Source of the DNA: Actinomycetaceae bacterium
GTDB lineage: Bacteria > Actinomycetota > Actinomycetes > Actinomycetales > Actinomycetaceae
Assembly: GCA_030537735.1 (NCBI GenBank)
Contig: JAUNVG010000010.1
Location: 1 to 64,000, forward strand
Reading direction: 5' to 3'
DNA length: 64,000 nt
Shown: positions 8,764-16,222 of the stretch, in pieces
How positions within the stretch are numbered: position 1 is the first letter of the stretch
Layout: the number at the start of each line of letters is the position of its first letter
Made by a program: the position numbers and the translations under genes
Notes under the pieces: generated by a model
Databases searched by the model: none
The model's input: the letters and a program-made list of their open reading frames with translations, nothing else
What the model was told of the DNA's origin: nothing

Positions 8764-11235
8764 ATGAGTAACTACCGCGCCGATGACAACTACCCTCGCT
8801 CTCAGGGTGGGCGCTATTCGAAGTCTGGGTACGGAAAGCAAAACGACCGGCAAGGTGGGTACTCCAACGATCGTCGCGGCGGATACCAAAGCGGACAGCA
8901 AGGCAGGCGCGGCTACCAAAACCGCGGGTACGACAACCGCAACCAAGGCCGCGACGACCGCCGTTTCGAACCCCGCGAGTTCACCCGCCGCACCGGGACG
9001 GACCAAGACCTGATCTCCCGCCTGCACGACCTCGACGGACGCAACTACGGTGCCTACAAGTCCGTGATTGGTGACTACGACTACGGGGATTTCAAACTCC
9101 ACGTTGACCGCATCCAATCCGACCCCTACGCCCCACCATCACAGCTACGCGCCACTGCCAACCCGGCAGACATGGGGATCCCCGCTGACCTGCTTGAAAC
9201 CGCAGACCAGCGGCTAGCGGTCGCCGACTTCCTCGCCCGCGAGTTCGCCACCTACTCCAAGCCCACCGAGGAAATCCGGATTGCTCGCAGCGGGCAAGAG
9301 ATCCTGCAACGCTCATACGCGACCGTCTCCCCCACGCACGTGGAGCTGCGATTCCAGTGCCAGTTCCCCGCCCGCGGACGCACCATTCTCGGTCACGCCA
9401 TGGCGCGCCTAGCGGATGTGGATATTCCTTACGCGGTGATGGATACGTTCGATTTCGTGTCCGAAGACGCCACCGAACACCTCGATGATTTGCGTCGTCA
9501 CGTGCAGACCTACGTTGACTACCGAGCTTTGCAAAAGGAGCTAGTGAACCGCGGGTGGATTGGGTTCGTCGCCGATGGTGCTGTGCTGGCGCGCCGTTCG
9601 GGTGTTTCCGACTTGCCTTTGACGGATGCCACCGCGTTCACGTCCCCCGATTCTTTGCGTGAGACGGTGACTTTGCCCCATGCCGGTCAGGTCTCGGGTA
9701 TGGCGTTGAAGCCTGGTGTGACGGTGATTGTGGGTGGGGGCTACCACGGTAAGTCCACGCTGTTGAATGCTTTGCAACGCGGCGTTTACCCGCACGTGCC
9801 GAAGGATGGTCGCGAACTGGTGGCGTTGGTTCCTGACGCGATGAAGGTGCGGGCCGCTGACGGTCGGGCGGTTACTGGCGTGGACGTGTCCGCCTTCATT
9901 AACGGATTGCCCGGGGGTGGGTCGACCACCCAGTTCTCCACTGAGAATGCTTCGGGTTCTACCTCGCAGGCTGCTTCGATTGTGGAGGCGTTGGAGGTGG
10001 GTGTGCCCGTGCTGCTGATTGACGAGGACACTTCCGCCACTAACTTGATGATCCGCGATGAACGCATGCGTGCATTGGTGCATGCCGATAAGGAGCCGAT
10101 TACTCCGTTTGTGGATCGGATCGCAGGGTTGGCTCGCGCTGGAGTGTCCACGATCCTCGTTATGGGTGGGTCCGGTGACTACTTGGACGTGGCTGACCTG
10201 GTGTTGATGATGGATAACTACGAGTGCGTTGACGTCACTTCGCAGGCTCGTGAAGTGGTGGCGGATCGTCCTCGTAATCGTTGTGACGAGGACGCGTTCC
10301 CCCCGGTGCGTCCGCGTTTCCCTCTGCCGGGTAAGAGGCATGGGGGTCGGGCGAAAACGAAGTCGCGTGGTTTGGATCAGATTTCGCTGGATCGGCAAGA
10401 TATTGATGTTTCCGATGTGGAGCAGATTGTGGACGCGGGGCAGACGGAGTCGATCGCTTGGTCGATTCGTACGCTTTTAGATAGTTCGCATGCGAATAGT
10501 TTTGATGGTTCCATTAGTTTGGCTGACGCCTTGGTGCGTTTGGATGGGGTAATGGATAACCACGGGTTGGACGGTTTGGGTTCTGGCGATAAGCCGGCGT
10601 TCTTGGTGCGGCCGCGGCGCGTGGACGTGGCCGCGGCGTTGAATCGTTTTCGTTCGTTGCGGGTAGCGGCGGAGCCTAAGCCGGTGGAGTTTTCGGGCGA
10701 GGACGTGGCTGCCTCGGTTGCCTCAAGCACGTCATCGATGAGCAGCCCGACTGGGAACTCGTCTGACTCAGGCACGTCACCGCAGTCTCCGGCCGGGTCG
10801 GTTGCCTCAGGCACGTCACCGGCGGGCTCCGGTACGCCAGGCACGTCACCGTCTGACAGTCCGGCTGCTTCAGGCACGTCACCGGCGGCTGCGGAGTTCT
10901 CTCCTTACCTTTCCCACCCACGTGTGGCTCGCCTGCAACAGGCCATCCGCGACCTTGGGTTTACTCCCGAGCTGGACTACTTAGATTCAGAAGACGGCCC
11001 TGTACTTTTCGCTCGGCCCACTGATGCTGAAACCGCGCCCACCGCGGGTGCCTCTTCCACCGCAGCCACGCCCTCATCGTCAAGGTTCATGGTGGCGGCA
11101 CTGGCGGACGCCAACGAATGCAATCAGATTGACGCTCTGATCGCCGAGGATGACATTGACGCGGGCGACCACCCGGTAGGTGAAGGGGGATTCCTCAGTC
11201 ACTGGGTACGCCTGCAAGTGGAGGAAAACCGCTAA
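8764..11235 (+). CDS. ABC-class P-loop ATPase (COG3044-like) with RGG/Tyr-rich N-terminus
   Basis: 823 aa. Residues 1-75 are Gly/Arg/Tyr/Asn/Gln-rich with RGG and GGY repeats. The core, about 85-620, is a predicted ATPase of the ABC class: Walker A GGGYHGKSTLL, a signature-like STENASGSTSQAASI, and Walker B VPVLLIDEDTSATN. COG3044 relatives include the trypanosome RNA-binding protein MRB1590, so a nucleic-acid role is plausible; the RGG-like tail supports RNA binding, by inference. Residues about 640-730 are low complexity with SGTSP repeats made of half-sites of the 62-bp element. ATG 8764 is preceded by AAGGGGA. Single gene, divergent from oligopeptidase B. Confidence 0.8.
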   Translation: MSNYRADDNYPRSQGGRYSKSGYGKQNDRQGGYSNDRRGGYQSGQQGRRGYQNRGYDNRNQGRDDRRFEPREFTRRTGTDQDLISRLHDLDGRNYGAYKSVIGDYDYGDFKLHVDRIQSDPYAPPSQLRATANPADMGIPADLLETADQRLAVADFLAREFATYSKPTEEIRIARSGQEILQRSYATVSPTHVELRFQCQFPARGRTILGHAMARLADVDIPYAVMDTFDFVSEDATEHLDDLRRHVQTYVDYRALQKELVNRGWIGFVADGAVLARRSGVSDLPLTDATAFTSPDSLRETVTLPHAGQVSGMALKPGVTVIVGGGYHGKSTLLNALQRGVYPHVPKDGRELVALVPDAMKVRAADGRAVTGVDVSAFINGLPGGGSTTQFSTENASGSTSQAASIVEALEVGVPVLLIDEDTSATNLMIRDERMRALVHADKEPITPFVDRIAGLARAGVSTILVMGGSGDYLDVADLVLMMDNYECVDVTSQAREVVADRPRNRCDEDAFPPVRPRFPLPGKRHGGRAKTKSRGLDQISLDRQDIDVSDVEQIVDAGQTESIAWSIRTLLDSSHANSFDGSISLADALVRLDGVMDNHGLDGLGSGDKPAFLVRPRRVDVAAALNRFRSLRVAAEPKPVEFSGEDVAASVASSTSSMSSPTGNSSDSGTSPQSPAGSVASGTSPAGSGTPGTSPSDSPAASGTSPAAAEFSPYLSHPRVARLQQAIRDLGFTPELDYLDSEDGPVLFARPTDAETAPTAGASSTAATPSSSRFMVAALADANECNQIDALIAEDDIDAGDHPVGEGGFLSHWVRLQVEENR
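10721..10884 (+). repeat. in-frame half-sites of the 62-bp element
   Basis: Five copies of the arm motif (A/G)GCACGTCA(T/C)CG inside the ABC-class ATPase gene, at 10721-10738 (CCTCAAGCACGTCATCGA, identical over 18 bases to intergenic copy 3), 10768-10782, 10807-10821, 10837-10851 and 10870-10884 (TCAGGCACGTCACCG or one-base variants). They encode SSTSS and SGTSP units in a low-complexity linker. Confidence 0.85.
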
Positions 11236-11278
11236 CCGCGGCTACGGCCTCGCTCCACCGCGGCTACGGCCTCGCTCC
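11235..11278. repeat. 22-bp perfect tandem duplication
   Basis: Two adjacent copies of a 22-bp unit beginning ACCGCGGCTACGG, at 11235-11256 and 11257-11278. The duplication covers the 3' end of the MFS transporter gene and touches the stop codon region of the ATPase gene. Since 22 is not a multiple of three, gain or loss of a copy changes the transporter C-terminus. Confidence 0.9.
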
Positions 11279-12501
11279 ACCAGGGCAATAATCACATACC
11301 CAACTAGCGCCAGGCCCGCCAGTGCCGCTGCCACCAGCATCATTTTGCGGTATCCCAGCGGGTCCACCAGTATGCCCAGCAAGGCGGGAGCCACACCGGT
11401 GCCGAAGTCAACCAGCAGGAAGTAGCTCGCGACCGCCAGTCCGGCGCGGGCCGCTCCCACGCGCGCCACGGCGATGGCTTGCCCCGCGGACAACACTGTG
11501 CCATACCCTAGTCCCAGCAGGGCTGCTCCCAGCAGCAGGGTGGCTGGGTGGTGCGCTAAAGCGGTGGCAATCATCCCCAGGATGAGGGCGATTATCAGGG
11601 GTATCACCACCACGTGGTCTCCCCACTTGTCTTGCGCCATGCCGGCGAGCGGGCGGGAGAAGAAAATGACGACGGCGTAAACCACGAAATACCAGGCGGC
11701 GGCTTCGGCCAGCCCGGCTTCTTTGGCGAACCCGTCTAGGAACGTCAGAACCGACCCGAACGTGAACGCGCATAGCGCCACCACGGCCCCAATGGGGAAG
11801 GCTCTGCGGTCCACGAAACCACTGAGGTTGATGGGGTTGGCTCGCAGTGTGAAGTGTTTTCGCCGCAAGTGTTTGGGGGCGCGAGACTGGTGGTGTGTTT
11901 GGTGCCTCCCCAGGTCCTTGTCACTGTCGGGACGAGCCAGTAGTGCTGCTATCAGGGAGGCCACGGCCACGCTGGTGGCGAGGGCGAACACCCCGGTTTG
12001 TCCGGCGGGTGAGCGGTGCAGTGCGATACCTAGAAAGGGGGCGAGTCCGGTGGCGATGGACATGCCGGTGGTGAACCATCCGGATCCTTCAGCGCGGCGA
12101 GTGTCGGGCACGGTGCTCATCACGGTGCCGCCGACCGCGGTTTGTGACAGTCCGAACCCGATTCCGTGGATGGAGCGCACGATCAGGGTGAGTGTGAGGG
12201 TGGTGGTTGTGAAGTAGGCGGCGATGGCGGCGGCATGGAGGATAAGTGAAGCTATCATCACCGGCCGGTAGCCTTTTAGTTCGATCAGTCGCCCGGCAAC
12301 GAAGCGTGACACCATGGCGCCGAGGACGAACACCGAGTTCACCAGGCCAGCTTCGGTGTTATTGGCTGCGAAACTGGTGATGGCGTGGGTGGCCATGGTG
12401 GCCATGAGGGCGAAGAAGGCCATGGATAGCCCAAAGTTCGCCAGCGTCAGCAAGGTGAAGGACGCTGTCCACAGGGGTGGTTTTTGGGGTTTGGTGTCCA
12501 T
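11242..12501 (-). CDS. MFS transporter
   Basis: 419-aa polytopic membrane protein with about 12 hydrophobic helices and a basic cytoplasmic loop in the middle (about 195-225, RRKHFTLR). MFS signature-like elements are FVAGRLIELKGYRPVM in the first half and FSRPLAGMAQDKWGDHVVV in the second. It resembles the YfcJ/YhhS-type drug and metabolite exporters; the substrate is unknown. ATG 12501 with AAGGAGAAC upstream. The last residues (RGRSRGGARP) come from the 22-bp tandem duplication, so the present C-terminus is probably a recent variant. Confidence 0.85.
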   Translation of the reverse strand: MDTKPQKPPLWTASFTLLTLANFGLSMAFFALMATMATHAITSFAANNTEAGLVNSVFVLGAMVSRFVAGRLIELKGYRPVMIASLILHAAAIAAYFTTTTLTLTLIVRSIHGIGFGLSQTAVGGTVMSTVPDTRRAEGSGWFTTGMSIATGLAPFLGIALHRSPAGQTGVFALATSVAVASLIAALLARPDSDKDLGRHQTHHQSRAPKHLRRKHFTLRANPINLSGFVDRRAFPIGAVVALCAFTFGSVLTFLDGFAKEAGLAEAAAWYFVVYAVVIFFSRPLAGMAQDKWGDHVVVIPLIIALILGMIATALAHHPATLLLGAALLGLGYGTVLSAGQAIAVARVGAARAGLAVASYFLLVDFGTGVAPALLGILVDPLGYRKMMLVAAALAGLALVGYVIIALVERGRSRGGARP

Positions 12502-12660
12502 GTTCTCCTTCCCTGCGGTTGTTTCGAAGCTGGCTGCCAGGTTGCTCGGCTGGAGTCAGCGTTTTAAATGGGATGCGCTTTTCGTCGGGTTTCGACTTCT
12601 TCAGCGTAACTGACACCTGGGTTTTCGGCGCGAGTGAGTTCATTTCCGCACCCCCACCTC

Positions 12661-12722
12661 AAGCACGTCATCGACGCAAAAAACTCCCTCGCCGGCCCTT
12701 AAACTTCACCGTTGACGTGCTT
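12661..12722. repeat. 62-bp dyad element, copy 3
   Basis: Begins AAGCACGTCATCGACGCAAA and ends TTGACGTGCTT. The right arm pairs better with its own left arm (both AAGCACG-type) than in other copies. It lies between the MFS gene and the VanZ-like gene and shares its last base with the stop codon of the latter. Confidence 0.9.
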
Positions 12723-13309
12723 TAGTGGCGCAGGCTGCGAAGCCCCCAACCGAGCGCGGTTCCCACTGTTACTCCCACTAAATTCGCGTAAATGTCGGCG
12801 CGATCATACCCGCGTCCGGGGATCCGCTTTTGCAGGTGCTCCCCGGCCAAGGCATGTACGCCCTGCGCTGCGGGAACGAGCAGCCACCACCGTCCTCGGC
12901 TGGCTGCGATCCCGGTGACGGTGGAGGCGGCGAAAATGCTGGCGTGCACCGCCTTATCACTTTGCGCCGGCGCTTTACGCACCACCTTACGCAGCACGGC
13001 TTTAACCTGTTGCACCGCTTCACCTGTCACTTGGGATGCGTTCACTAACGAGGACGTGGGCGGCGTGGTGTGGTTCGTTTCCTCAGCCTGTGGCGCGGTC
13101 TGGTTCGTTTCCCCAGCCTGTGGCGCGGTCTGGTTCGCTTCCCCGACCCCCGGGAACGCCTGAGACTGTTCCCCCTCCTGCCCACCCCCGGCTTGCGGGT
13201 TTGCCCCTGAAGCAGTTGAAACACCAGTTGGGTCAGGCATGTACAGCAAAGTCACCTGCGTTGCCAGCGTCGCCGCAGCGGCGAGAGTAAACCACGTTGA
13301 ACTTTTCAT
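12722..13309 (-). CDS. VanZ-like membrane protein with repeat linker
   Basis: 195 aa. An N-terminal hydrophobic segment (residues 5-25) is followed by a Gln/Asn/Thr/Pro-rich linker with a tandem unit (NQTAPQAGE, NQTAPQAEE, NHTTPP) encoded by a 30-bp repeat at 13071-13150. The C-terminal 95 residues match the VanZ family: SDKAVHASIFAAS, two or three helices, and GRGYDRADIYANLVGVTVG with the conserved Asp/Asn. VanZ-like proteins are membrane proteins of poorly known function, one of which gives teicoplanin tolerance. The linker insertion between helix 1 and the rest is unusual. Confidence is good for the family, low for function. Confidence 0.75.
   Translation of the reverse strand: MKSSTWFTLAAAATLATQVTLLYMPDPTGVSTASGANPQAGGGQEGEQSQAFPGVGEANQTAPQAGETNQTAPQAEETNHTTPPTSSLVNASQVTGEAVQQVKAVLRKVVRKAPAQSDKAVHASIFAASTVTGIAASRGRWWLLVPAAQGVHALAGEHLQKRIPGRGYDRADIYANLVGVTVGTALGWGLRSLRH
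13071..13150. repeat. 30-bp coding tandem repeat in VanZ-like gene
   Basis: Two and a half copies of a 30-bp unit starting TGGTTCGTTTC (13071-13100, 13101-13130, partial from 13131). It encodes ten-residue units rich in Ala, Gln, Asn and Thr on the minus strand, so length change keeps the frame. Confidence 0.85.
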
Positions 13310-13442
13310 CTACTATCTTTTTCCAACAGTTAAAATTTTTATCTTACTAGGCGCGCCAATACGCGCCGGCCACGAGTGTGCCCGTGCCAGTACGAGGCTA
13401 TGCCTTCAGCAGTGCCGACCTTTAGTGGGAGGCACCTTGACT

Positions 13443-14243
13443 TCACCCCAGGTGTTTTCCTACCAGGATACTCGTTACCGCCAAGCCCGCCGGCGTCGCC
13501 CCTGCCACAGGGCCGGAGCCAGAACTCGAGGCCCCCACCTGATCCGCTGCTCCTGCCCCATACCCGGAGCCAGAACTCGAGGTCCCCACCTGCTCTGAGC
13601 TCGCCGGCACCTGCCCCTCCTGCCCACCTGTCTTTCGGGGGTGCGTGTGGGCCGCGTTGTCTCGGCATTTTCCAAGGTGTTCGACCTCGCGGTGATCAGC
13701 GATTTCGAACCCTTCTTCGCTCATCCACTTACGCATTTGTTCCAGGTCCCAAAGCGCATCGGCATGTGGGGGTCCGCCCACGTCCCGACCGACTTGCTGG
13801 CGCGAGTGTCCCACCATAACCAGCCACCCGCCCTCGGTAAGCCAGGTTTTAAGTCGCGGCAGTAAACGCATAATCCCGTGTTCACGTTCGTGGAAGAACG
13901 CCACCAGCACCACGTCAACCTTGTAGGGAGGATCCCAGTGGTAGGCGTCGGCGCGCGCCCATTCAATAGAGGTGTCTTCTGCCGCGGGCATGTCCGGACG
14001 CAGGTCGGCGGCGGCGTGAGTTCCCTCCACCGCCAGCACGTAGTATCCGCGCCGAGCAAGTTCACGCGCATGCCTTCCGGTGCCCGCACCCACGTCGATG
14101 GCGCTGGGCCGATGTCGAGTGAGGATGCGCACCCGATCAAGCGCTTGCACTACCAACGGGTGCGGCTGGAGGGAGAACGGTTGTTCTCCAGCTTCTTGAG
14201 CTTCGCGGTACTGCCGTTCCCACCGTTTAAGTGAGTTATCCAT
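13443..14243 (-). CDS. SAM-dependent methyltransferase with repetitive tail
   Basis: 266 aa. Residues 1-200 form a class I methyltransferase: motif I AIDVGAGTGRHARELARRG, acidic loop VLAVEGTHAA, motif around WARADAYHWDPPYKVDVV, and HSRQQVGRDVGGPPHADALW typical of TehB/tellurite-type small-molecule methyltransferases. The last 60 residues are Gly/Ser/Ala-rich with a duplicated unit (EQVGTSSSGSG, DQVGASSSGSG), likely expansion rather than a domain. It starts 11 bp after the stop of the monooxygenase gene, reading the same way, so the two probably form an operon. Substrate unknown. Confidence 0.75.
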   Translation of the reverse strand: MDNSLKRWERQYREAQEAGEQPFSLQPHPLVVQALDRVRILTRHRPSAIDVGAGTGRHARELARRGYYVLAVEGTHAAADLRPDMPAAEDTSIEWARADAYHWDPPYKVDVVLVAFFHEREHGIMRLLPRLKTWLTEGGWLVMVGHSRQQVGRDVGGPPHADALWDLEQMRKWMSEEGFEIADHREVEHLGKCRDNAAHTHPRKTGGQEGQVPASSEQVGTSSSGSGYGAGAADQVGASSSGSGPVAGATPAGLAVTSILVGKHLG

Positions 14244-14254
14244 TTTAGGCAGGT

Positions 14255-14584
14255 TTACGAGGTCGTGGCCGGGTTGTTGCTGGTTTCCACCTGGTAGTGG
14301 CGAATCACGGATTGGGCTTTGGCCCCGCGAGCGGGGGCGTTGGAGTCTTGCGGGTGGGAGCGGTGGAAGTGGCTGCTTTGCCGCCAGGCTTGGTAGGCGT
14401 CCTCGTCACGCCACTGGGTGATGACCAGCCAACGGTCGTCAGCGGGGTCGGTGGGGCGGCAAAGTTGGAAGCCTTCGAAGCCGTCGGCGCCGGGTAGTCG
14501 CTGGGAGTTAGCGGCGAACTTTGCGGCGACTTCTTCGGCGCGTTCAGCGGGGATGGTTAGTTCGTTGGTGACGATAATGCTCAT
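14255..14584 (-). CDS. antibiotic biosynthesis monooxygenase / heme-degrading type (IsdG-HmoB-like)
   Basis: 109-aa dimeric alpha/beta-barrel protein. VTNELTIP supplies the Asn near residue 7, GFEGFQLCRPTDPADDRWLVITQW the central strand with Trp, and SSHFHRSH the His region; these fit the Asn-Trp-His set of IsdG-type heme oxygenases, which free iron from heme. It differs enough that a general ABM-fold monooxygenase remains possible. It is the first gene of a two-gene unit with the methyltransferase. Two copies of the 62-bp element lie upstream in the divergent region before the acetamidase gene. Confidence 0.75.
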   Translation of the reverse strand: MSIIVTNELTIPAERAEEVAAKFAANSQRLPGADGFEGFQLCRPTDPADDRWLVITQWRDEDAYQAWRQSSHFHRSHPQDSNAPARGAKAQSVIRHYQVETSNNPATTS

Positions 14585-14636
14585 GGCGGCAGTCTAACGC
14601 GACAGTGCTGTTGCCGGCGCGCCCACCACTTTCCTA

Positions 14637-14698
14637 AAGCACGTCATCGACGCAAAACACCCCCGGCCAAGACCCCAAAACGCACCGTTGACGTGCCT
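14637..14698. repeat. 62-bp dyad element, copy 4
   Basis: AAGCACGTCATCGACGCAAA to CCGTTGACGTGCCT, 53 bp upstream of the monooxygenase ATG. The centre reads CCCCCGGCCAAGACCCC, nearly identical to copy 5. Confidence 0.9.
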
Positions 14699-14761
14699 AA
14701 GAAAACAAGACAAGTACCGCCTCAACCGCCCCAAACCACCACCCCACCACCCCCACCACTC

Positions 14762-14823
14762 AGGCACGTCATCGATGCAAAACACCCCCGGCCAAGACCC
14801 CCAAACGCACCGTTGACGTGCCT
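14762..14823. repeat. 62-bp dyad element, copy 5
   Basis: AGGCACGTCATCGATGCAAA to CCGTTGACGTGCCT. It starts 125 bp after copy 4, almost the same spacing as copies 1 and 2 (127 bp). It lies in the divergent region between the monooxygenase and acetamidase genes. Confidence 0.9.
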
Positions 14824-14988
14824 GACTAAACAGCAATCCTCAGCCCCAAACCACCACCCCACCAGCCCCACCACCAGCCCCGCATTTGCCCGCCTTTCGG
14901 CCTGGTGACTCACGACGCACGGCAGTTCGATACCATGAGGATTAGGCGCTAGGTCGCCGTAAATCTTCACCTCAACAAAGGAGTAACT

Positions 14989-15918
14989 GTGGTTAAAGTT
15001 GATCATTTCCTCTCCAAGTCCCACGGCCAATCCGGGTATGACGCCTCCATCGAGCCAGTGTTGCGAATCAAACCAGGCACCGGAGAGACCATAGGGTTTG
15101 AAACCGATGACGCGGTGTACGCCCAGCTTCACGAGCGCGGTTCCCTCGATAAGGTCACCGCCACCATTAACCCCGTGACCGGCCCGGTTTATGTTGAAGG
15201 AGCTCAGCCCGGAGATGCCCTGGCTGTAACCATTCACGACATTGTCCTCAAGGACTACGGTTGGTCTGTGTCGCTTCCGGGAGCGGGCGCGTTGGCTGAC
15301 CGCATGGGAGAGGAGTCTTTCTCCCGCCAGATCCCGATCGCTGACGGGTCGGTTAAGCTCACTGATTCGATTTCGACGCCTGCCCGCCCGATGATCGGGT
15401 GTATCGGCACTGCCCCGGCTGGTAAAACTGGGTCCACTGTTATGCCGAGTTTCCCCAGTGGCGGGAACATGGATCTAACTGACGCGGCGCCCGGTTCCAC
15501 GGTTTACCTGCCGGTGGAGGTGGAAGGCGCTTACCTGTCCATTGGTGACATTCACGCGGTAATGGCTCGCGGGGAGTCCTCTTTCGTCGCTATCGAAGCG
15601 GAGGGGACGGCGGTTGTTTCGGTTGACGTGGTTAAGGGAATGAACCTGCGTGCCCCGCGGATCGAGACGGCTTCCGAATGGTGTTTCATCGGCATTGGTA
15701 ACCCGGTTCAGCAGTCGATTAAGAACGGTTACGAGGACATGTTCGATTTCCTCATTGACCGCGGCTTTTCGCGCGAGGACGCTTACGTGGTGATGAGTGC
15801 GTTGGCGCATTCTGAACTTGGCGGCCCCACCGGTAGTGAGGATCCTGACCCGCTGCACCCGTTCACCGCGATCGGCGCCGTCACGGTCCACCGCCTGCCG
15901 AAATCGGTCCTACCGTAG
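14989..15918 (+). CDS. acetamidase/formamidase family amidohydrolase
   Basis: 309-aa cytoplasmic enzyme of the FmdA_AmdA family, which hydrolyses acetamide or formamide to ammonia and the acid. Characteristic stretches: VYVEGAQPGDALAVTI, PARPMIGCIGTAP, PSFPSGGNMDL, YLSIGDIHAVMARGE and MSALAHSELGG. GTG start at 14989 with AAAGGAG eight bases upstream; no better ATG exists. Single gene; the strong hairpin at 16176-16207 lies downstream and could end its transcript as well as that of nrdE. The substrate could be another short amide. Confidence 0.85.
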   Translation: MVKVDHFLSKSHGQSGYDASIEPVLRIKPGTGETIGFETDDAVYAQLHERGSLDKVTATINPVTGPVYVEGAQPGDALAVTIHDIVLKDYGWSVSLPGAGALADRMGEESFSRQIPIADGSVKLTDSISTPARPMIGCIGTAPAGKTGSTVMPSFPSGGNMDLTDAAPGSTVYLPVEVEGAYLSIGDIHAVMARGESSFVAIEAEGTAVVSVDVVKGMNLRAPRIETASEWCFIGIGNPVQQSIKNGYEDMFDFLIDRGFSREDAYVVMSALAHSELGGPTGSEDPDPLHPFTAIGAVTVHRLPKSVLP

Positions 15919-16222
15919 TTTGTAGCCGGGTTGGTTGTTGGGTGACGAGGACGTGGCTGACCTATGTGGTCGCCTGTCCTGGTCCGGTGGCATCCTTGAG
16001 CGGGCAGGACGTGGCTGACCTGCCCGCGGCGAAAGTCTGCGTCCCGTAGACAACCAGCCCCTAAAATCCCGCGCACCAGACCCTGGGACGCACCTTCCCG
16101 CACCCGCACCCGCCTGGGGCGCACCTTCCCGCCCCAGATCCCCGGGACGCACCCGCCCCCGCTCCACCAACGAACTTGGGGGGAACAGCAGAAGCTGTTC
16201 CCCCCAAACTGTTGCGCACGTG
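15919..16222. other. convergent intergenic region with short direct repeats
   Basis: 304 bp between the acetamidase and nrdE stops. It holds two copies of GGACGTGGCTGACCT (about 15953 and 16008), three degenerate copies of TGGGACGCACCTTCCCGC (about 16084-16160), and the strong terminator at 16176-16207. No gene is seen. Confidence 0.6.
16176..16207. terminator. bidirectional intrinsic terminator between acetamidase and nrdE
   Basis: Perfect 14-bp inverted repeat (TTGGGGGGAACAGC with GCTGTTCCCCCCAA) around an AGAA loop. It begins 15 bp after the nrdE stop codon. No long T-run flanks it, but the stem is very stable. Confidence 0.8.
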
